From the NCBI RefSeq assembly GCF_000230555.1, contig NC_016078.1, positions 1 to 64,000 of the forward strand: DNA of 64,000 bases, written 5' to 3'. The translations under genes were made by a program, and so were the position numbers. This document shows, in pieces, positions 37,018-46,512 of the stretch (positions are counted from its first letter, which is position 1; each line of letters opens with the position of its first letter). Below the pieces are notes generated by a model. It had not been told where the DNA came from and ran no database searches. It saw nothing but the letters and a program-made list of their open reading frames with translations. The DNA comes from Pelagibacterium halotolerans B2 (GTDB lineage: Bacteria > Pseudomonadota > Alphaproteobacteria > Rhizobiales > Devosiaceae).

Positions 37018-38391
37018 ATGCTCGTCGCTCCGAAACAGCCTTTAGTCGCTCAAATCACCATGATACGCGCCTTAATGGTCGGCATATTTCTGACCATCGC
37101 GCTGGGCGCGTTGCCGGCCACGGCCGCCACATCGCCGCACCTGCGCATTGCGCACAGCGAACTGGGGCGGACGCAATATGTGGAAATCGGGGTCAATAAA
37201 TCGATCATCATCGATCTCCCGGTCGAAGCTGGAGAGGTCATCGTTTCCCAACCGGACGTGGCCAATGCCCTGATGCGGACGCGAACGCGGGCGGTCATCC
37301 AGGGTATCGCGACCGGCGAAACCAATATTTTGTTTCTGGACCCTTCGGGCGCCGGCATCGCGGTGATTGAAATATCGGTTGCCCAGGATTCATCGGGCCT
37401 TGCCGCAACGATCAATCGCCTGCTTCCCGGCTCGCGCGTTCAGGTTCAGTCCTTTGCCAATTCGGTCATTCTTTCCGGTGATGTCCAGTCGGGTGATGAC
37501 ATGGAAAAGGCGGTCGCCATTGCCGCACAATATGTGGGTGGCGAAGCCAATGTCACATCGGTCATCAACGTTGCGGGTGGCCAGCAGGTCGCACTCAAGG
37601 TCGTTGTCGCCGAGATCAAGCGCGACGCCGCTCAGGCGCTGGGCATCAATCTCTCCGGCTCGCTTTCGGTCGGCGCACTCAATCTGGGTTTGAATTCAGC
37701 ACCCGAAACCGGCGACTCCGCGGGGAGTTACTCGGGGGATTTCAGCCAGGGCAGCTTCTCTATCGATGCCTCGCTGCAGGCACTGCAGAGCCAGAATGCG
37801 CTGCGCCTTCTCGCCGAACCGGTCCTCACCGCGATGTCGGGCCAAGAGGCAAATTTCCACGTCGGCGGTGAGCTGCCGATTCGCGTCGTCAGCGATGGTG
37901 AAGAAAGCTACGACTACAAAGAGTACGGCATAAAGCTCAATTTCTCGCCGACCGTGCGTTCGAACGGATTGATCGCTCTGGATATCAACACCCAAGTTTC
38001 CGAGATCTCCGATACGATTTCGGGTGCTCTCAATACGCGTAGTGCCTCGACTTCGGTGGAGTTGCCCGCTTACCAAACTCTTGCGATCGCAGGATTGCTC
38101 GAGGAGCGCACCCGCCGACAGATCAATGAATTGCCCGGGCTTGGCAACATCCCGATCCTCGGCGCACTCTTCCGGTCGTACGAGTACAGCACATCCCAGA
38201 CCGAGCTTGTTATCCTTGTTACACCCGTTATCGCACAGCCCAGTGCAGCGCCGGTCGCCACCCCTAACGATTTCTACCAGCCTTCCTCGAACGCCGAGGC
38301 CATGTTCCTGGGACGCATGGAAAGCATGTACGGGGTCGGCGGTACCGCCGGCGGCCAGTTCCGGGGTTCGGTAGGCTTCATGCTCGATTGA
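37018..38391 (+). CDS. cpaC: Flp pilus outer-membrane secretin CpaC
   Basis: The 457-residue protein has a signal sequence (RALMVGIFLTIALGALPATAA), the pilus N-terminal domain (IDLPVEAGEVIVSQPDVANAL), a BON-like segment, and the secretin domain with LRLLAEPVLTAMSGQEANFHVGGE and the signature VELPAYQTLAIAGLLEE...LPGLGNIPILGALF. It forms the pilus exit channel. The ATG at 37060 is an alternative start nearer the signal peptide. No cpaD gene follows; cpaE begins 61 bp later. Confidence 0.95.
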   Translation: MLVAPKQPLVAQITMIRALMVGIFLTIALGALPATAATSPHLRIAHSELGRTQYVEIGVNKSIIIDLPVEAGEVIVSQPDVANALMRTRTRAVIQGIATGETNILFLDPSGAGIAVIEISVAQDSSGLAATINRLLPGSRVQVQSFANSVILSGDVQSGDDMEKAVAIAAQYVGGEANVTSVINVAGGQQVALKVVVAEIKRDAAQALGINLSGSLSVGALNLGLNSAPETGDSAGSYSGDFSQGSFSIDASLQALQSQNALRLLAEPVLTAMSGQEANFHVGGELPIRVVSDGEESYDYKEYGIKLNFSPTVRSNGLIALDINTQVSEISDTISGALNTRSASTSVELPAYQTLAIAGLLEERTRRQINELPGLGNIPILGALFRSYEYSTSQTELVILVTPVIAQPSAAPVATPNDFYQPSSNAEAMFLGRMESMYGVGGTAGGQFRGSVGFMLD

Positions 38392-38452
38392 CCCTTCCGC
38401 TCCGGCCCGCTGCCGGGCCATTTTTTGAGACGTCCCGCTTGGGGTAAAAGCA

Positions 38453-39730
38453 ATGAACTTTATCGATACCGAAGATGGCGCCAAACACGCCGGTTCAACC
38501 GCCGAAACCGTTAGCGGCGCGCGGCTGATCCCCCGCATCACGATCCAGGCGTTCTGCGAGCATTCTCAGACAGCGCAGGTTATCGAGGACACGACTCATG
38601 ATCGGCGCATGTCCAAAGTGGCGCTCACCACGCATAATGGCGGGTTGGAGGGCGCTGTCGAAACCTATCGCACCAATCCCACGCCCAATCTCATCATCGT
38701 CGAAACGACCCTCCCGGCAGACCAGATCGAAAACGCCCTGGGAAAGCTGGCTGAAGTCTGCGACGCCTCGACGCGCGTCATCGTCATCGGCCACGTCAAT
38801 GACGTGATGCTCTATCGCAGCCTCATCCGGGCAGGCGTCTCCGAATATCTTGTCATGCCCTCCTCGAGCGCGACCATCATCAACGCCATTACAGACCTGT
38901 TCGCAGCAGAAGGTGCCGCGCCAATCGGACGTTCGATGGGGTTTATTTCGGCCAAGGGCGGTGCCGGCGCGTCCACGGTAGCGCACAATGTCGCCTGGGC
39001 CATTGCGCGCTCTATCCGTCAGGACGTTCTTGTGGTCGATCTCGATCTGCCCTTCGGCACCGCGGGGCTCGATTTCAACCAGGACCCGCCCCAGGGCATT
39101 GCCGACGCTATCTACGCCAGCGACAAGATGGACGCGGTCATGCTTGACCGCCTTATGAGCAAGGCGGCAAATCACATTTCCCTTCTCGCCGCTCCGGCCA
39201 CGCTTGATCGGGCCTACGATCTCACCGAGCGCAGTTTTGAACAGGTCATCGAACTCAGCCAGAAGACCGTGCCCGTTGTCATCCTCGACATACCGCATTT
39301 GTGGACGAGCTGGGTGCGCCACACTTTAGCTGCCGTCGATGAAGTGGTGATCGTGGCCGAGCCCGATCTGGCCAATTTGCGCAATGCCAAGGCGATCGCC
39401 GACGCGGTCAAGGCGATGCGTCCGAGCGAGAGCGACCCGATTATCGTGGTCAACAAGACTGGTGTTTCAAAGCGACCTGAAATCCCTGCTGCCGAGTTCG
39501 CATCGTCAATCGAATGCCGCCTTGCCGCGCAGATAGGCTTTGATCCGGCCCTGTTCGGGACGGCTGCCAACAATGGCCAGATGATCGCCGAAGTCTCGGC
39601 GACCCACAAGGTCAATGACATATTTCGCGCGCTCGGACTGGAACTGACCGGGCGGTCCGGCGCTGAGGCGTCCAGCCGCCCCTCAGGCATCCGTCTCCCA
39701 GATCTGTTCCGCAAGCGTAAGCGGGCGTAA
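38453..39730 (+). CDS. cpaE: Pilus localisation/assembly ATPase CpaE (TadZ)
   Basis: The 425-residue protein has a degenerate receiver-like N-terminal domain (LIIVETTLPADQIENAL to GVSEYLVMP). It is followed by a MinD/ParA-type ATPase with deviant Walker A AKGGAGASTVAHNVAWA near residue 163 and VVDLDLPFGTAGLDF. TadZ/CpaE proteins position the pilus apparatus at the pole. Confidence 0.95.
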   Translation: MNFIDTEDGAKHAGSTAETVSGARLIPRITIQAFCEHSQTAQVIEDTTHDRRMSKVALTTHNGGLEGAVETYRTNPTPNLIIVETTLPADQIENALGKLAEVCDASTRVIVIGHVNDVMLYRSLIRAGVSEYLVMPSSSATIINAITDLFAAEGAAPIGRSMGFISAKGGAGASTVAHNVAWAIARSIRQDVLVVDLDLPFGTAGLDFNQDPPQGIADAIYASDKMDAVMLDRLMSKAANHISLLAAPATLDRAYDLTERSFEQVIELSQKTVPVVILDIPHLWTSWVRHTLAAVDEVVIVAEPDLANLRNAKAIADAVKAMRPSESDPIIVVNKTGVSKRPEIPAAEFASSIECRLAAQIGFDPALFGTAANNGQMIAEVSATHKVNDIFRALGLELTGRSGAEASSRPSGIRLPDLFRKRKRA

Positions 39731-39750
39731 ATCCAAGGAAGGCTCCAACG

Positions 39751-41226
39751 ATGTTCGGCAAGCGTGCGAGTTTCGGTGGCAATACCCAGCCGGTTCAAAG
39801 TCGTCCTGCGCCTCCGCCCGAAACGATGGACGCTGCGCGCGTCGCTGGGCAGTCCGCAATTGCAACGTCCCAACCCCAGGAAGCCACGAAAGGCGACGAG
39901 AGCGCGGACGCCCCGGAGCCGACCGGGCGAGACAAGAATTACTTCCAGACCAAATCCTCGATTTTTTCGGCCCTGATCGACTCGATCGATCTGTCGCAAC
40001 TCGCGGCCATGGACCAGGATTCCGCGCGCGAGGAAATTCGCGACATCGTCGCTGAAATCATCGCGCTCAAGAATTTCGTCATGTCGATTTCCGAGCAGGA
40101 AGACTTGCTCGACGATATCTGCAACGATGTTCTCGGCTATGGCCCGCTTGAGCCACTGCTGGCTCGCGACGACATCGCCGATATCATGATAAATGGCTCC
40201 CAACGCTGCTACATCGAAGTCAGCGGGCGGGTGAAGCTGACCAATGTGCGCTTCCGGGACGATGCGCACCTCATGAACGTGTGCCAGCGCATCGTGAGCC
40301 AGGTCGGCCGCCGCGTCGATGAATCCTCGCCCATATGCGATGCCCGCCTGCCCGATGGCTCTCGTGTGAACGTCATCGCTCCCCCGCTTTCAATTGATGG
40401 CCCTACGCTCACCATTCGTAAGTTCAAGAAGGACAAGCTGACCCTGCCACAGCTGGTCAAGTTCGGTTCGATCTCTCCGGACGGTGCCGAGGTGCTGCGC
40501 GTGCTTGGTCGTGTGCGTGCCAATGTGTTGATTTCGGGCGGCACGGGTTCGGGCAAGACCACATTGCTTAACTGCCTGACCGCCTTTATCGACAAGGACG
40601 AACGGGTCATTACCTGCGAGGACTCGGCGGAACTTCAGCTCCAGCAACCCCATGTGGTGCGCCTTGAAACCCGTCCGCCCAATCTCGAAGGCGAGGGTGA
40701 GGTGACGATGCGCGAACTGGTCCGGAACTGCCTGCGTATGCGGCCCGAGCGGATCATTGTCGGCGAAGTCCGTGGCCCCGAGGCGTTCGATCTGCTCCAG
40801 GCCATGAACACCGGTCACGACGGTTCGATGGGCACCTTGCACGCCAACTCCCCGCGCGAAGCCCTGTCCCGCCTTGAATCGATGATAACCATGGGTGGGT
40901 TCGCGCTGCCCAGCCGTACCATCCGCGAAATGATCGTCTCGTCGATCGACGTGATCGTGCAGGCAGCGCGCCTGCGCGATGGCTCACGCCGTATTACCCA
41001 CATTTCAGAAGTGCTCGGTATGGAAGGTGACGTCATCGTCACCCAGGATGTGTTTCTCTATGACATCATGGGCGAAGACGCCAATGGAGCGCTGCTCGGT
41101 CGCCACCGTTCGACCGGGATTACCAAGCCCCAGTTCACGGAAAAGGCCCGCTACTTCAATGAAGAAATAGCGCTGGTCGAAGCGCTCGAACGGGCCAATG
41201 TCGAACAGCACGAGTTGATGCGTTGA
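39751..41226 (+). CDS. cpaF: Flp pilus secretion ATPase CpaF (TadA)
   Basis: The 491-residue protein has a Pro/Gln-rich N-terminus, the GSPII_E N-domain ([20 protein letters not shown]) and an ATPase domain with Walker [16 protein letters not shown], Asp box CEDSAELQL, Walker [20 protein letters not shown] and His box [14 protein letters not shown]. It powers pilus extension and probably retraction from the cytoplasmic face. Confidence 0.97.
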   Translation: MFGKRASFGGNTQPVQSRPAPPPETMDAARVAGQSAIATSQPQEATKGDESADAPEPTGRDKNYFQTKSSIFSALIDSIDLSQLAAMDQDSAREEIRDIVAEIIALKNFVMSISEQEDLLDDICNDVLGYGPLEPLLARDDIADIMINGSQRCYIEVSGRVKLTNVRFRDDAHLMNVCQRIVSQVGRRVDESSPICDARLPDGSRVNVIAPPLSIDGPTLTIRKFKKDKLTLPQLVKFGSISPDGAEVLRVLGRVRANVLISGGTGSGKTTLLNCLTAFIDKDERVITCEDSAELQLQQPHVVRLETRPPNLEGEGEVTMRELVRNCLRMRPERIIVGEVRGPEAFDLLQAMNTGHDGSMGTLHANSPREALSRLESMITMGGFALPSRTIREMIVSSIDVIVQAARLRDGSRRITHISEVLGMEGDVIVTQDVFLYDIMGEDANGALLGRHRSTGITKPQFTEKARYFNEEIALVEALERANVEQHELMR

Positions 41227-41228
41227 CC

Positions 41229-42206
41229 ATGAGCCCACTCATTCTCGCCATTCTTGTTGTGATCTGCATCGGAGCGCTCGGTGTCGCGTTTGTGCCCTCG
41301 CTTGCCGGATCGAGCCGGGCCGACAAGCGCATGAAGGCCTTGCAGGCCGACGTGCAGGTGCGGCGGCAGACAATTACTGCCGACAAGACCAGAGAGACCC
41401 GTCGGCGCACGGTGCAGGATGCTCTCAAGCAGCAATCCGAGCAGCTCAATTCGCGCCGCGCCAAAACGACTTTGAAGCACAGGATTTTTCAGGCCGGGAT
41501 CAAGACCTCATTGAGGGCCTGGATTCGCAACTCCATTATCCTGGGCGTGGGCCTGTTTGCCGTCCTCGTTATCGTGCAGGTTCCGCTGCTATACGCCGGC
41601 GTAATTGCAGTGGCCGGTGCCTATGTCCTGCCCAATTTTTATCTCCGCTGGCGGCGCAAGAGGTACCAGAGCGCCTATCTCGATGAATTGCCCAACGCCG
41701 TAGAGGCCATCGTCCGCGGCGTCCGGGCCGGAATGCCGCTCAACGACTCCATTCGGCTCGTCGCCAAGGAGGTCCGGCAGCCGGTACGATCGGAGTTCAT
41801 GCGCGTGCTGGACCAGCAGTCGATTGGCAAGAGCATGGCCGAAGCGGTTCCTGTGCTTTTTGAACGGGTGCCGCTGGCAGAGGTGAATTTCTTCATCGTC
41901 GTTATTACGGTGCAGCAGCAATCGGGCGGCAATCTTTCTGAAGCGTTGTCCAATCTCGCGATCGTCCTGCGCAATCGCAAGAAGATGAAAGCCAAGGTCA
42001 AGGCGATGAGTTCGGAAGCCAAGGCCTCCGCCATGATAATCGGCGCTCTTCCGGTTTTTGTCATAGGCTCGGTCTCGGTGGTCAGCCCCAGCTATCTCTC
42101 ACCGCTCTTCAGCACCAGTGCCGGCATGGTCTGTCTGGGCGTTGCCGTGGGTATGATGCTGGCTGGAGCGTTCGTCATGAATCGTATGATCCAGTTCGAT
42201 TATTAG
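41229..42206 (+). CDS. tadB: Flp pilus inner-membrane protein TadB
   Basis: The protein is 325 residues from ATG 41229; an in-frame TTG at 41223 would overlap the cpaF stop. It has an N-terminal hydrophobic segment, paired membrane helices near residues 100-135, a GspF-type domain (LPNAVEAIVRGVRAGMPLND, TVQQQSGGNLSEALSNLAIVL) and a C-terminal membrane helix. With TadC it forms the platform for CpaF. Confidence 0.95.
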   Translation: MSPLILAILVVICIGALGVAFVPSLAGSSRADKRMKALQADVQVRRQTITADKTRETRRRTVQDALKQQSEQLNSRRAKTTLKHRIFQAGIKTSLRAWIRNSIILGVGLFAVLVIVQVPLLYAGVIAVAGAYVLPNFYLRWRRKRYQSAYLDELPNAVEAIVRGVRAGMPLNDSIRLVAKEVRQPVRSEFMRVLDQQSIGKSMAEAVPVLFERVPLAEVNFFIVVITVQQQSGGNLSEALSNLAIVLRNRKKMKAKVKAMSSEAKASAMIIGALPVFVIGSVSVVSPSYLSPLFSTSAGMVCLGVAVGMMLAGAFVMNRMIQFDY

Positions 42207-42218
42207 GGGACGATTTGC

Positions 42219-43205
42219 GTGACCTTCGCCGACCAGATCACAAGCCCTGACTTCCTCATTGCGGTTTTCGCGGCCATTTCAGCCGCTGCAATCGTCTTTA
42301 CGTTCGGCACCCATATCTTCGAGCGCGTCGAACGCAAGGACCGCATGAAGAAGGTGGCGATCGAGCGCGAGCAGATGCGGGCTCGCGAAATGGCGCGACT
42401 GCGCAATCAGGCCGACGGCAAGGAAAACGCTCGCGGTAACATCCGCGGCGCCGATGCTCGTTCCTACATGAAATCGACAGTCGAGCGGTTTTCGCTTCAG
42501 AAAGCCTTCATGGATGAAAATACCATGGAGCGGTTGGCTCAGGCAGGGCTGCGTGGACAGGGCGAACTGACCAAACACCTCTTTCTGCGGTTCGTCACGC
42601 CATTCCTGCTTTTTGCGCTTGGCGCCTTCTACCTGATCTTCATCACCCCCGGAGGACGTCCGGTCTTTCTCAACCTGGTCTATGCAATAGGTGTGGGACT
42701 GGTTGGGGCTTATATCCCGGTTCTGATGCTGCGCAACAAAGTGCAAAAGCGCCAGCAGTCGATAAAGAAGGCATGGCCCGACGCGCTTGACCTTATCCTG
42801 CTTTGCGTCGAGTCGGGCATGTCGATTGAGCATGCCATCAAGCGTGTGGCCAGGGAGGTGGGGATTCAAAGTGTGGAGCTGGCTGAGGAGTTGACCCTCA
42901 CGACCGCCGAGCTTTCCTTCCTCGAAGACCGCACAAGAGCCTATGACAATCTTGCACGGCGCACAGGGCTGGATGGCGTGCGTTCGGTGATGACAGCGCT
43001 CATTCAGGCGGAACGCTACGGCACATCGGTCGGCCAGGCTCTGCGCGTCATGGCCGAGGAGGGCCGCGATGCGCGCATGATGGAGGCCGAGAAAAAGGCG
43101 GCAGCCTTGCCGCCCAAGATGACGGTTCCGCTAATCGTGTTCTTCCTGCCGGTCCTGTTCATCATCATCATGGCGCCGGCCATCATCACGGTCACAACGC
43201 TTTGA
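42219..43205 (+). CDS. tadC: Flp pilus inner-membrane protein TadC
   Basis: The 328-residue protein starts with GTG. It shows an N-terminal membrane helix, a pair of helices near residues 125-165, the GspF-type domain (WPDALDLILLCVESGMSIEHAI, LIQAERYGTSVGQALRVMAEE) and the conserved end KMTVPLIVFFLPVLFIIIMAPA. It is 12 bp after tadB. Confidence 0.95.
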   Translation: MTFADQITSPDFLIAVFAAISAAAIVFTFGTHIFERVERKDRMKKVAIEREQMRAREMARLRNQADGKENARGNIRGADARSYMKSTVERFSLQKAFMDENTMERLAQAGLRGQGELTKHLFLRFVTPFLLFALGAFYLIFITPGGRPVFLNLVYAIGVGLVGAYIPVLMLRNKVQKRQQSIKKAWPDALDLILLCVESGMSIEHAIKRVAREVGIQSVELAEELTLTTAELSFLEDRTRAYDNLARRTGLDGVRSVMTALIQAERYGTSVGQALRVMAEEGRDARMMEAEKKAAALPPKMTVPLIVFFLPVLFIIIMAPAIITVTTL

Positions 43206-43241
43206 CCTGAACCTCAGGACCAACTTTATGAAGACGATGCG

Positions 43242-44000
43242 TCAGGCCGGCGTATCGTTGCGGATGGCCTGCCAGCGATCCTGCTGGGTCAGCAACGCTC
43301 GGATATAGTCCATGTTGGCCTTCACTTCCTCGGGCGGCAGCTCGGTCGCATAGAGCATGCGTGCCGCTTCGAATTGCCCCTGCAGGCCGAGGACAAGCGC
43401 CAAGTTCTGGCGAACCTTTGACGTGGCGCCGGGTAGAGCGGCCGCCTGACGCAGATGCGCCTCGGCTTCAACGAGTTCGCCGGTCATTGCATAGGACAGC
43501 CCAAGGTTGGCATGTAGCCGCGCTTCTTGCGGTGCCAGCAGCAAGGCCTGGGTATAGGCCTGCCGGGCCTCTTCCGGACGTCCCATCTGGTCGAGAATTG
43601 CGCCGCGCACAGAAAGCGCATCCCAGTCGGGTGTAACGGGGTTCATTGCATTGTCCACCACGCGCAGAGCCGATTCAAAGCGACCGGCGGCGGAAAGCGC
43701 CTTGGCATAGGCGAGGCCCACTTCAGGATCGCCCTGATGAACCGATACGAGGTTTTCAAGCACCCTGACTGCCGGCTCTGTCTGCCCTGCGGCCCGCAGG
43801 GCGGCAGCATAGTGGATGCCGAGCGCCTTGTTGCGCGGGTCCTGAGCATATCGTTGGGAGAGGTCGGCAACACCTGCCTGAATCTGTGGTCCGGAAAGAT
43901 TGGAATAGTCGGCGTTCAATGCTCCGGTGCGATTGGTGGCGCATCCGGCCAGAGCGATGGCGGCGACACCGGCCAGCAACATCATACCAACTCTGCCCAT
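43242..44000 (-). CDS. tadD: TPR lipoprotein of the Tad locus (TadD-like)
   Basis: The 252-residue protein has a lipoprotein signal with lipobox ALAGC (Cys near residue 19). About five TPR-like repeats follow, such as ALGIHYAAALRAAGQTEPA, EVGLAYAKALSAAGRFESA and LHANLGLSYAMTGELVEAEAH. TadD-type lipoproteins assist the secretin. It is encoded convergent to tadC, unlike loci in which tadD follows tadC on the same strand. Confidence 0.85.
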   Translation of the reverse strand: MGRVGMMLLAGVAAIALAGCATNRTGALNADYSNLSGPQIQAGVADLSQRYAQDPRNKALGIHYAAALRAAGQTEPAVRVLENLVSVHQGDPEVGLAYAKALSAAGRFESALRVVDNAMNPVTPDWDALSVRGAILDQMGRPEEARQAYTQALLLAPQEARLHANLGLSYAMTGELVEAEAHLRQAAALPGATSKVRQNLALVLGLQGQFEAARMLYATELPPEEVKANMDYIRALLTQQDRWQAIRNDTPA

Positions 44001-44055
44001 CTTTTCCCCTACGCCCCGTGCTTGCGCGCAATATCTCCACTCCAGAAGTAATTCA

Positions 44056-44076
44056 TTAACCCTAACACCCGGTTAA
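44056..44076. promoter_or_regulatory. TTAACC...GGTTAA dyad between divergent tadD and aminopeptidase genes
   Basis: TTAACC (44056-44061) and GGTTAA (44071-44076) form an inverted repeat in the 149-bp divergent gap. TTAACC resembles CtrA half-sites, as in the gap before cpaB, but spacing does not match the full TTAA-N7-TTAA site. Confidence 0.35.
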
Positions 44077-44149
44077 GTGCTCCGGCATCGATTGCGGTCC
44101 TGCGACGCTGCCGCTACAAACGGCACTGATCCAGACTCGGAGTTTTTTT

Positions 44150-45493
44150 GTGCTCAAGACCGTCCCCATCTATTGCGTGAATGAAAACGGCGTCGATGCC
44201 GCGGGCATTGAGGAGGCGCACAAGGCATGGGCGAAAAGCAATGGCTTTGCCGGTCAATCGGGCAAGCTTCTGGCGTTGCCTGATGAGGCCGGCCAGGTTG
44301 CGGGATACCTGTTCGGTCTCGGCTCTGCGCCTGACCGCTCGGCGCTGGTCCTCGGCCTCGCCGCCGCCGCTCTGCCGGCGGGAACCTACCGGCTCGCCGG
44401 CGATTACGGCGATCCAACTCTGGCGGCTCTGGGCTTCCGGTTGGGTGCATACGGGTTCGACCGATATACCAAGTCCAAGGAGTGCCCAACGCTTCAATTG
44501 CCTGACGGCGCCGATTCGTCAGAAATCGAAAACCTTGTAGCTTCAACATTCATTGCTCGGGATCTGGTCAACATTCCGGCCAATGATCTGGGCCCGGATG
44601 CGTTCGAAGCCTGGATCGTGGATTTTGCCAAGAAACACGGCATCGAAATCAAGACCATTCGTGGCGACGAACTGCTGGCCCAGAATTTTCCGATGGTTCA
44701 TGCGGTGGGGCGCGCCAGCGATCAGGCGCCGCGGCTCGTCGACTTTGCTTGGGGCGATGCCGGCCACCCCAAGATCACACTCGTGGGCAAGGGGGTGACT
44801 TTCGATACCGGGGGGCTCAACATCAAGCCCGGCAGTTCCATGGCATTGATGAAAAAGGACATGGGCGGTGCCGCCAATGTGCTTGGGCTTGCCAATGCCA
44901 TCATGACCGCCGGACTTAAGGTGCGGTTGCGGGTGCTTATTCCGGTCGTTGAAAACTCTATATCCGGCAATGCCTTCCGGCCGGGCGATGTGTTGGCATC
45001 GCGCAAGGGACTGAGCGTCGAGATCGGTAACACCGACGCTGAGGGACGGTTGATTCTGGCCGATGCACTGGCATTGGCCGACGAGGAAAGTCCTGACCTT
45101 ATCATCGACATGGCCACGTTAACCGGAGCCGCCCGTGTGGCGCTCGGTCCGGACCTGCCTCCGGTCTATGCTCGCAATGAGTCGTTTGCAAAGACCGTCG
45201 TGGACCACGGCATGACGGTCGACGACCCTCTTTGGCTCATGCCGCTTTGGGGTGGGTATGATAAGCTGCTCACGTCAAAAATCGCCGACGTCAATCACAT
45301 TTCAACCGGTGGGTTTGCGGGTTCGATCACCGCTGCCCTGTTTCTCAATCGGTTCGTGAAGCCTGAAACCGAGTGGATGCATCTCGATATCTTCGCCTGG
45401 GCCCCCGAGGCTCGACCCGGTCGTCCGTTCGGTGGCACCGACCAGGCGATCCGCGCACTCTATGGGGCGCTGAAGGCGCGCTACGGTCAGTAG
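44150..45493 (+). CDS. Leucyl aminopeptidase family protein (M17)
   Basis: The 447-residue protein has the M17 metal and catalytic motifs: VGKGVTFDTGGLNIKPGSSM with Lys and Asp, KKDMGGAAN, and the signature NTDAEGRLILADALALAD. It has a short N-terminal domain, as in PepB-like or alphaproteobacterial members. It removes N-terminal residues from peptides in the cytoplasm. The start is GTG. Its 3' end overlaps the convergent dehydrogenase gene by 7 bp. Confidence 0.95.
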   Translation: MLKTVPIYCVNENGVDAAGIEEAHKAWAKSNGFAGQSGKLLALPDEAGQVAGYLFGLGSAPDRSALVLGLAAAALPAGTYRLAGDYGDPTLAALGFRLGAYGFDRYTKSKECPTLQLPDGADSSEIENLVASTFIARDLVNIPANDLGPDAFEAWIVDFAKKHGIEIKTIRGDELLAQNFPMVHAVGRASDQAPRLVDFAWGDAGHPKITLVGKGVTFDTGGLNIKPGSSMALMKKDMGGAANVLGLANAIMTAGLKVRLRVLIPVVENSISGNAFRPGDVLASRKGLSVEIGNTDAEGRLILADALALADEESPDLIIDMATLTGAARVALGPDLPPVYARNESFAKTVVDHGMTVDDPLWLMPLWGGYDKLLTSKIADVNHISTGGFAGSITAALFLNRFVKPETEWMHLDIFAWAPEARPGRPFGGTDQAIRALYGALKARYGQ

Positions 45494-46428
45494 CCTCGTC
45501 CCCGGTCGACAACGTTGCGCAGCGGGTTGCCGGCCCTATGGTCGGCAATGACTTTCGAGAAATAGGTAACCCCGCTGCGCTCATTGGAGATTGCCGCGAT
45601 ATGGGGCGTTATGAAACAGGTTTCGATATCCCAGAGCGGGCTGGTGCGGGGCAGAGGCTCGATTTCGAACACGTCAAGGCTCGCTGCGCCCAGGGTGCCG
45701 TCCTTAAGGGCTGCGACGATATCGGCCTCTTTCTGATGACCTCCCCGTGCTGCGTTGACGAGCACCGGACCGCCTACCAGCCGACCGCGGCGTAGCGCCT
45801 TGAAGGTCTTCATGTTGAGAATGCCGCGCGTTTCCTCGGTCAGTGGCAACAGGCAGACGAGTATGTCGGTGGCGGCCAGAAAGGCATCGAATCTTGCGTC
45901 ACCGGCAAAGACTTCTACGCCGTCGATCGACTTGGGCGAGCGACTCCAGCCATTGACCTCAAAACCGATGGCGCTGAGCTTTTGTGCAGCGTCTGAGCCC
46001 AGAACACCGAGACCCATAATGCCCACGGCAATTTCGTGGCTCGCAGGCGGGTAGAGCTGGCTCCAGACTTTGGCCCTCTGATGCGCAGAGTAACGTGTGA
46101 ACAGCCGCTGATGCATCGTCACCTGCGAGATCACATAGTCGCTCATGCAATGGGTAAGTTCGTCATCGACGAACCGAACGATAGGAACATCGGGCAGGGC
46201 AGGGTGCTCGAGCAGCGCGTCGACGCCGGCGCCCAGAGACAGTACAGCTTTGAGGTTGACCAGACCGTCGAAGGCGTCGGGCGCGGGCTTCCAGACAAAG
46301 ATGTATTCGATCTCGGCAGGATCGAACGTATCGGCCAGCGTCACAACAGGATAGTCGGGCATCGCCTCGCGAAACCCTTTCGCCCAACCCGCTTCGTCGA
46401 TACCGGTCAGATGCAGCAACAGGGCCAT
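45487..46428 (-). CDS. 2-hydroxyacid dehydrogenase, GhrA-like (glyoxylate/hydroxypyruvate reductase)
   Basis: From ATG 46428 (GGAGAG upstream) the protein is 313 residues. The NAD(P)-binding motif VGIMGLGVLGSDAAQKL lies mid-protein, LLPLTEETRGILN and LVNAARGGHQKEADIV carry the substrate-binding Arg region, and PLWDIETCFITPHIAA contains the catalytic His. It resembles E. coli GhrA in length and motifs. A reading from 46452 adds eight residues and overlaps the neighbouring terminator. Confidence 0.9.
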   Translation of the reverse strand: MALLLHLTGIDEAGWAKGFREAMPDYPVVTLADTFDPAEIEYIFVWKPAPDAFDGLVNLKAVLSLGAGVDALLEHPALPDVPIVRFVDDELTHCMSDYVISQVTMHQRLFTRYSAHQRAKVWSQLYPPASHEIAVGIMGLGVLGSDAAQKLSAIGFEVNGWSRSPKSIDGVEVFAGDARFDAFLAATDILVCLLPLTEETRGILNMKTFKALRRGRLVGGPVLVNAARGGHQKEADIVAALKDGTLGAASLDVFEIEPLPRTSPLWDIETCFITPHIAAISNERSGVTYFSKVIADHRAGNPLRNVVDRGRGY

Positions 46429-46452
46429 TGAACTCTCCAGCGTATTTTTCAA

Positions 46453-46480
46453 GAAAAAGGCCGCACCAGATGGCGCGGCC
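46453..46480 (-). terminator. Intrinsic terminator after the cytochrome c gene
   Basis: On the minus strand GGCCGC and GCGGCC form a stem around a 10-nt loop (46459-46480), followed by TTTTTC. It lies 33 bp downstream of the cytochrome c stop and just before the GhrA-like gene on the same strand, so the two are separate units. Confidence 0.85.
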
Positions 46481-46512
46481 GATAGTGTAAGTCGTCATCG
46501 CTCAAAGTGCGA

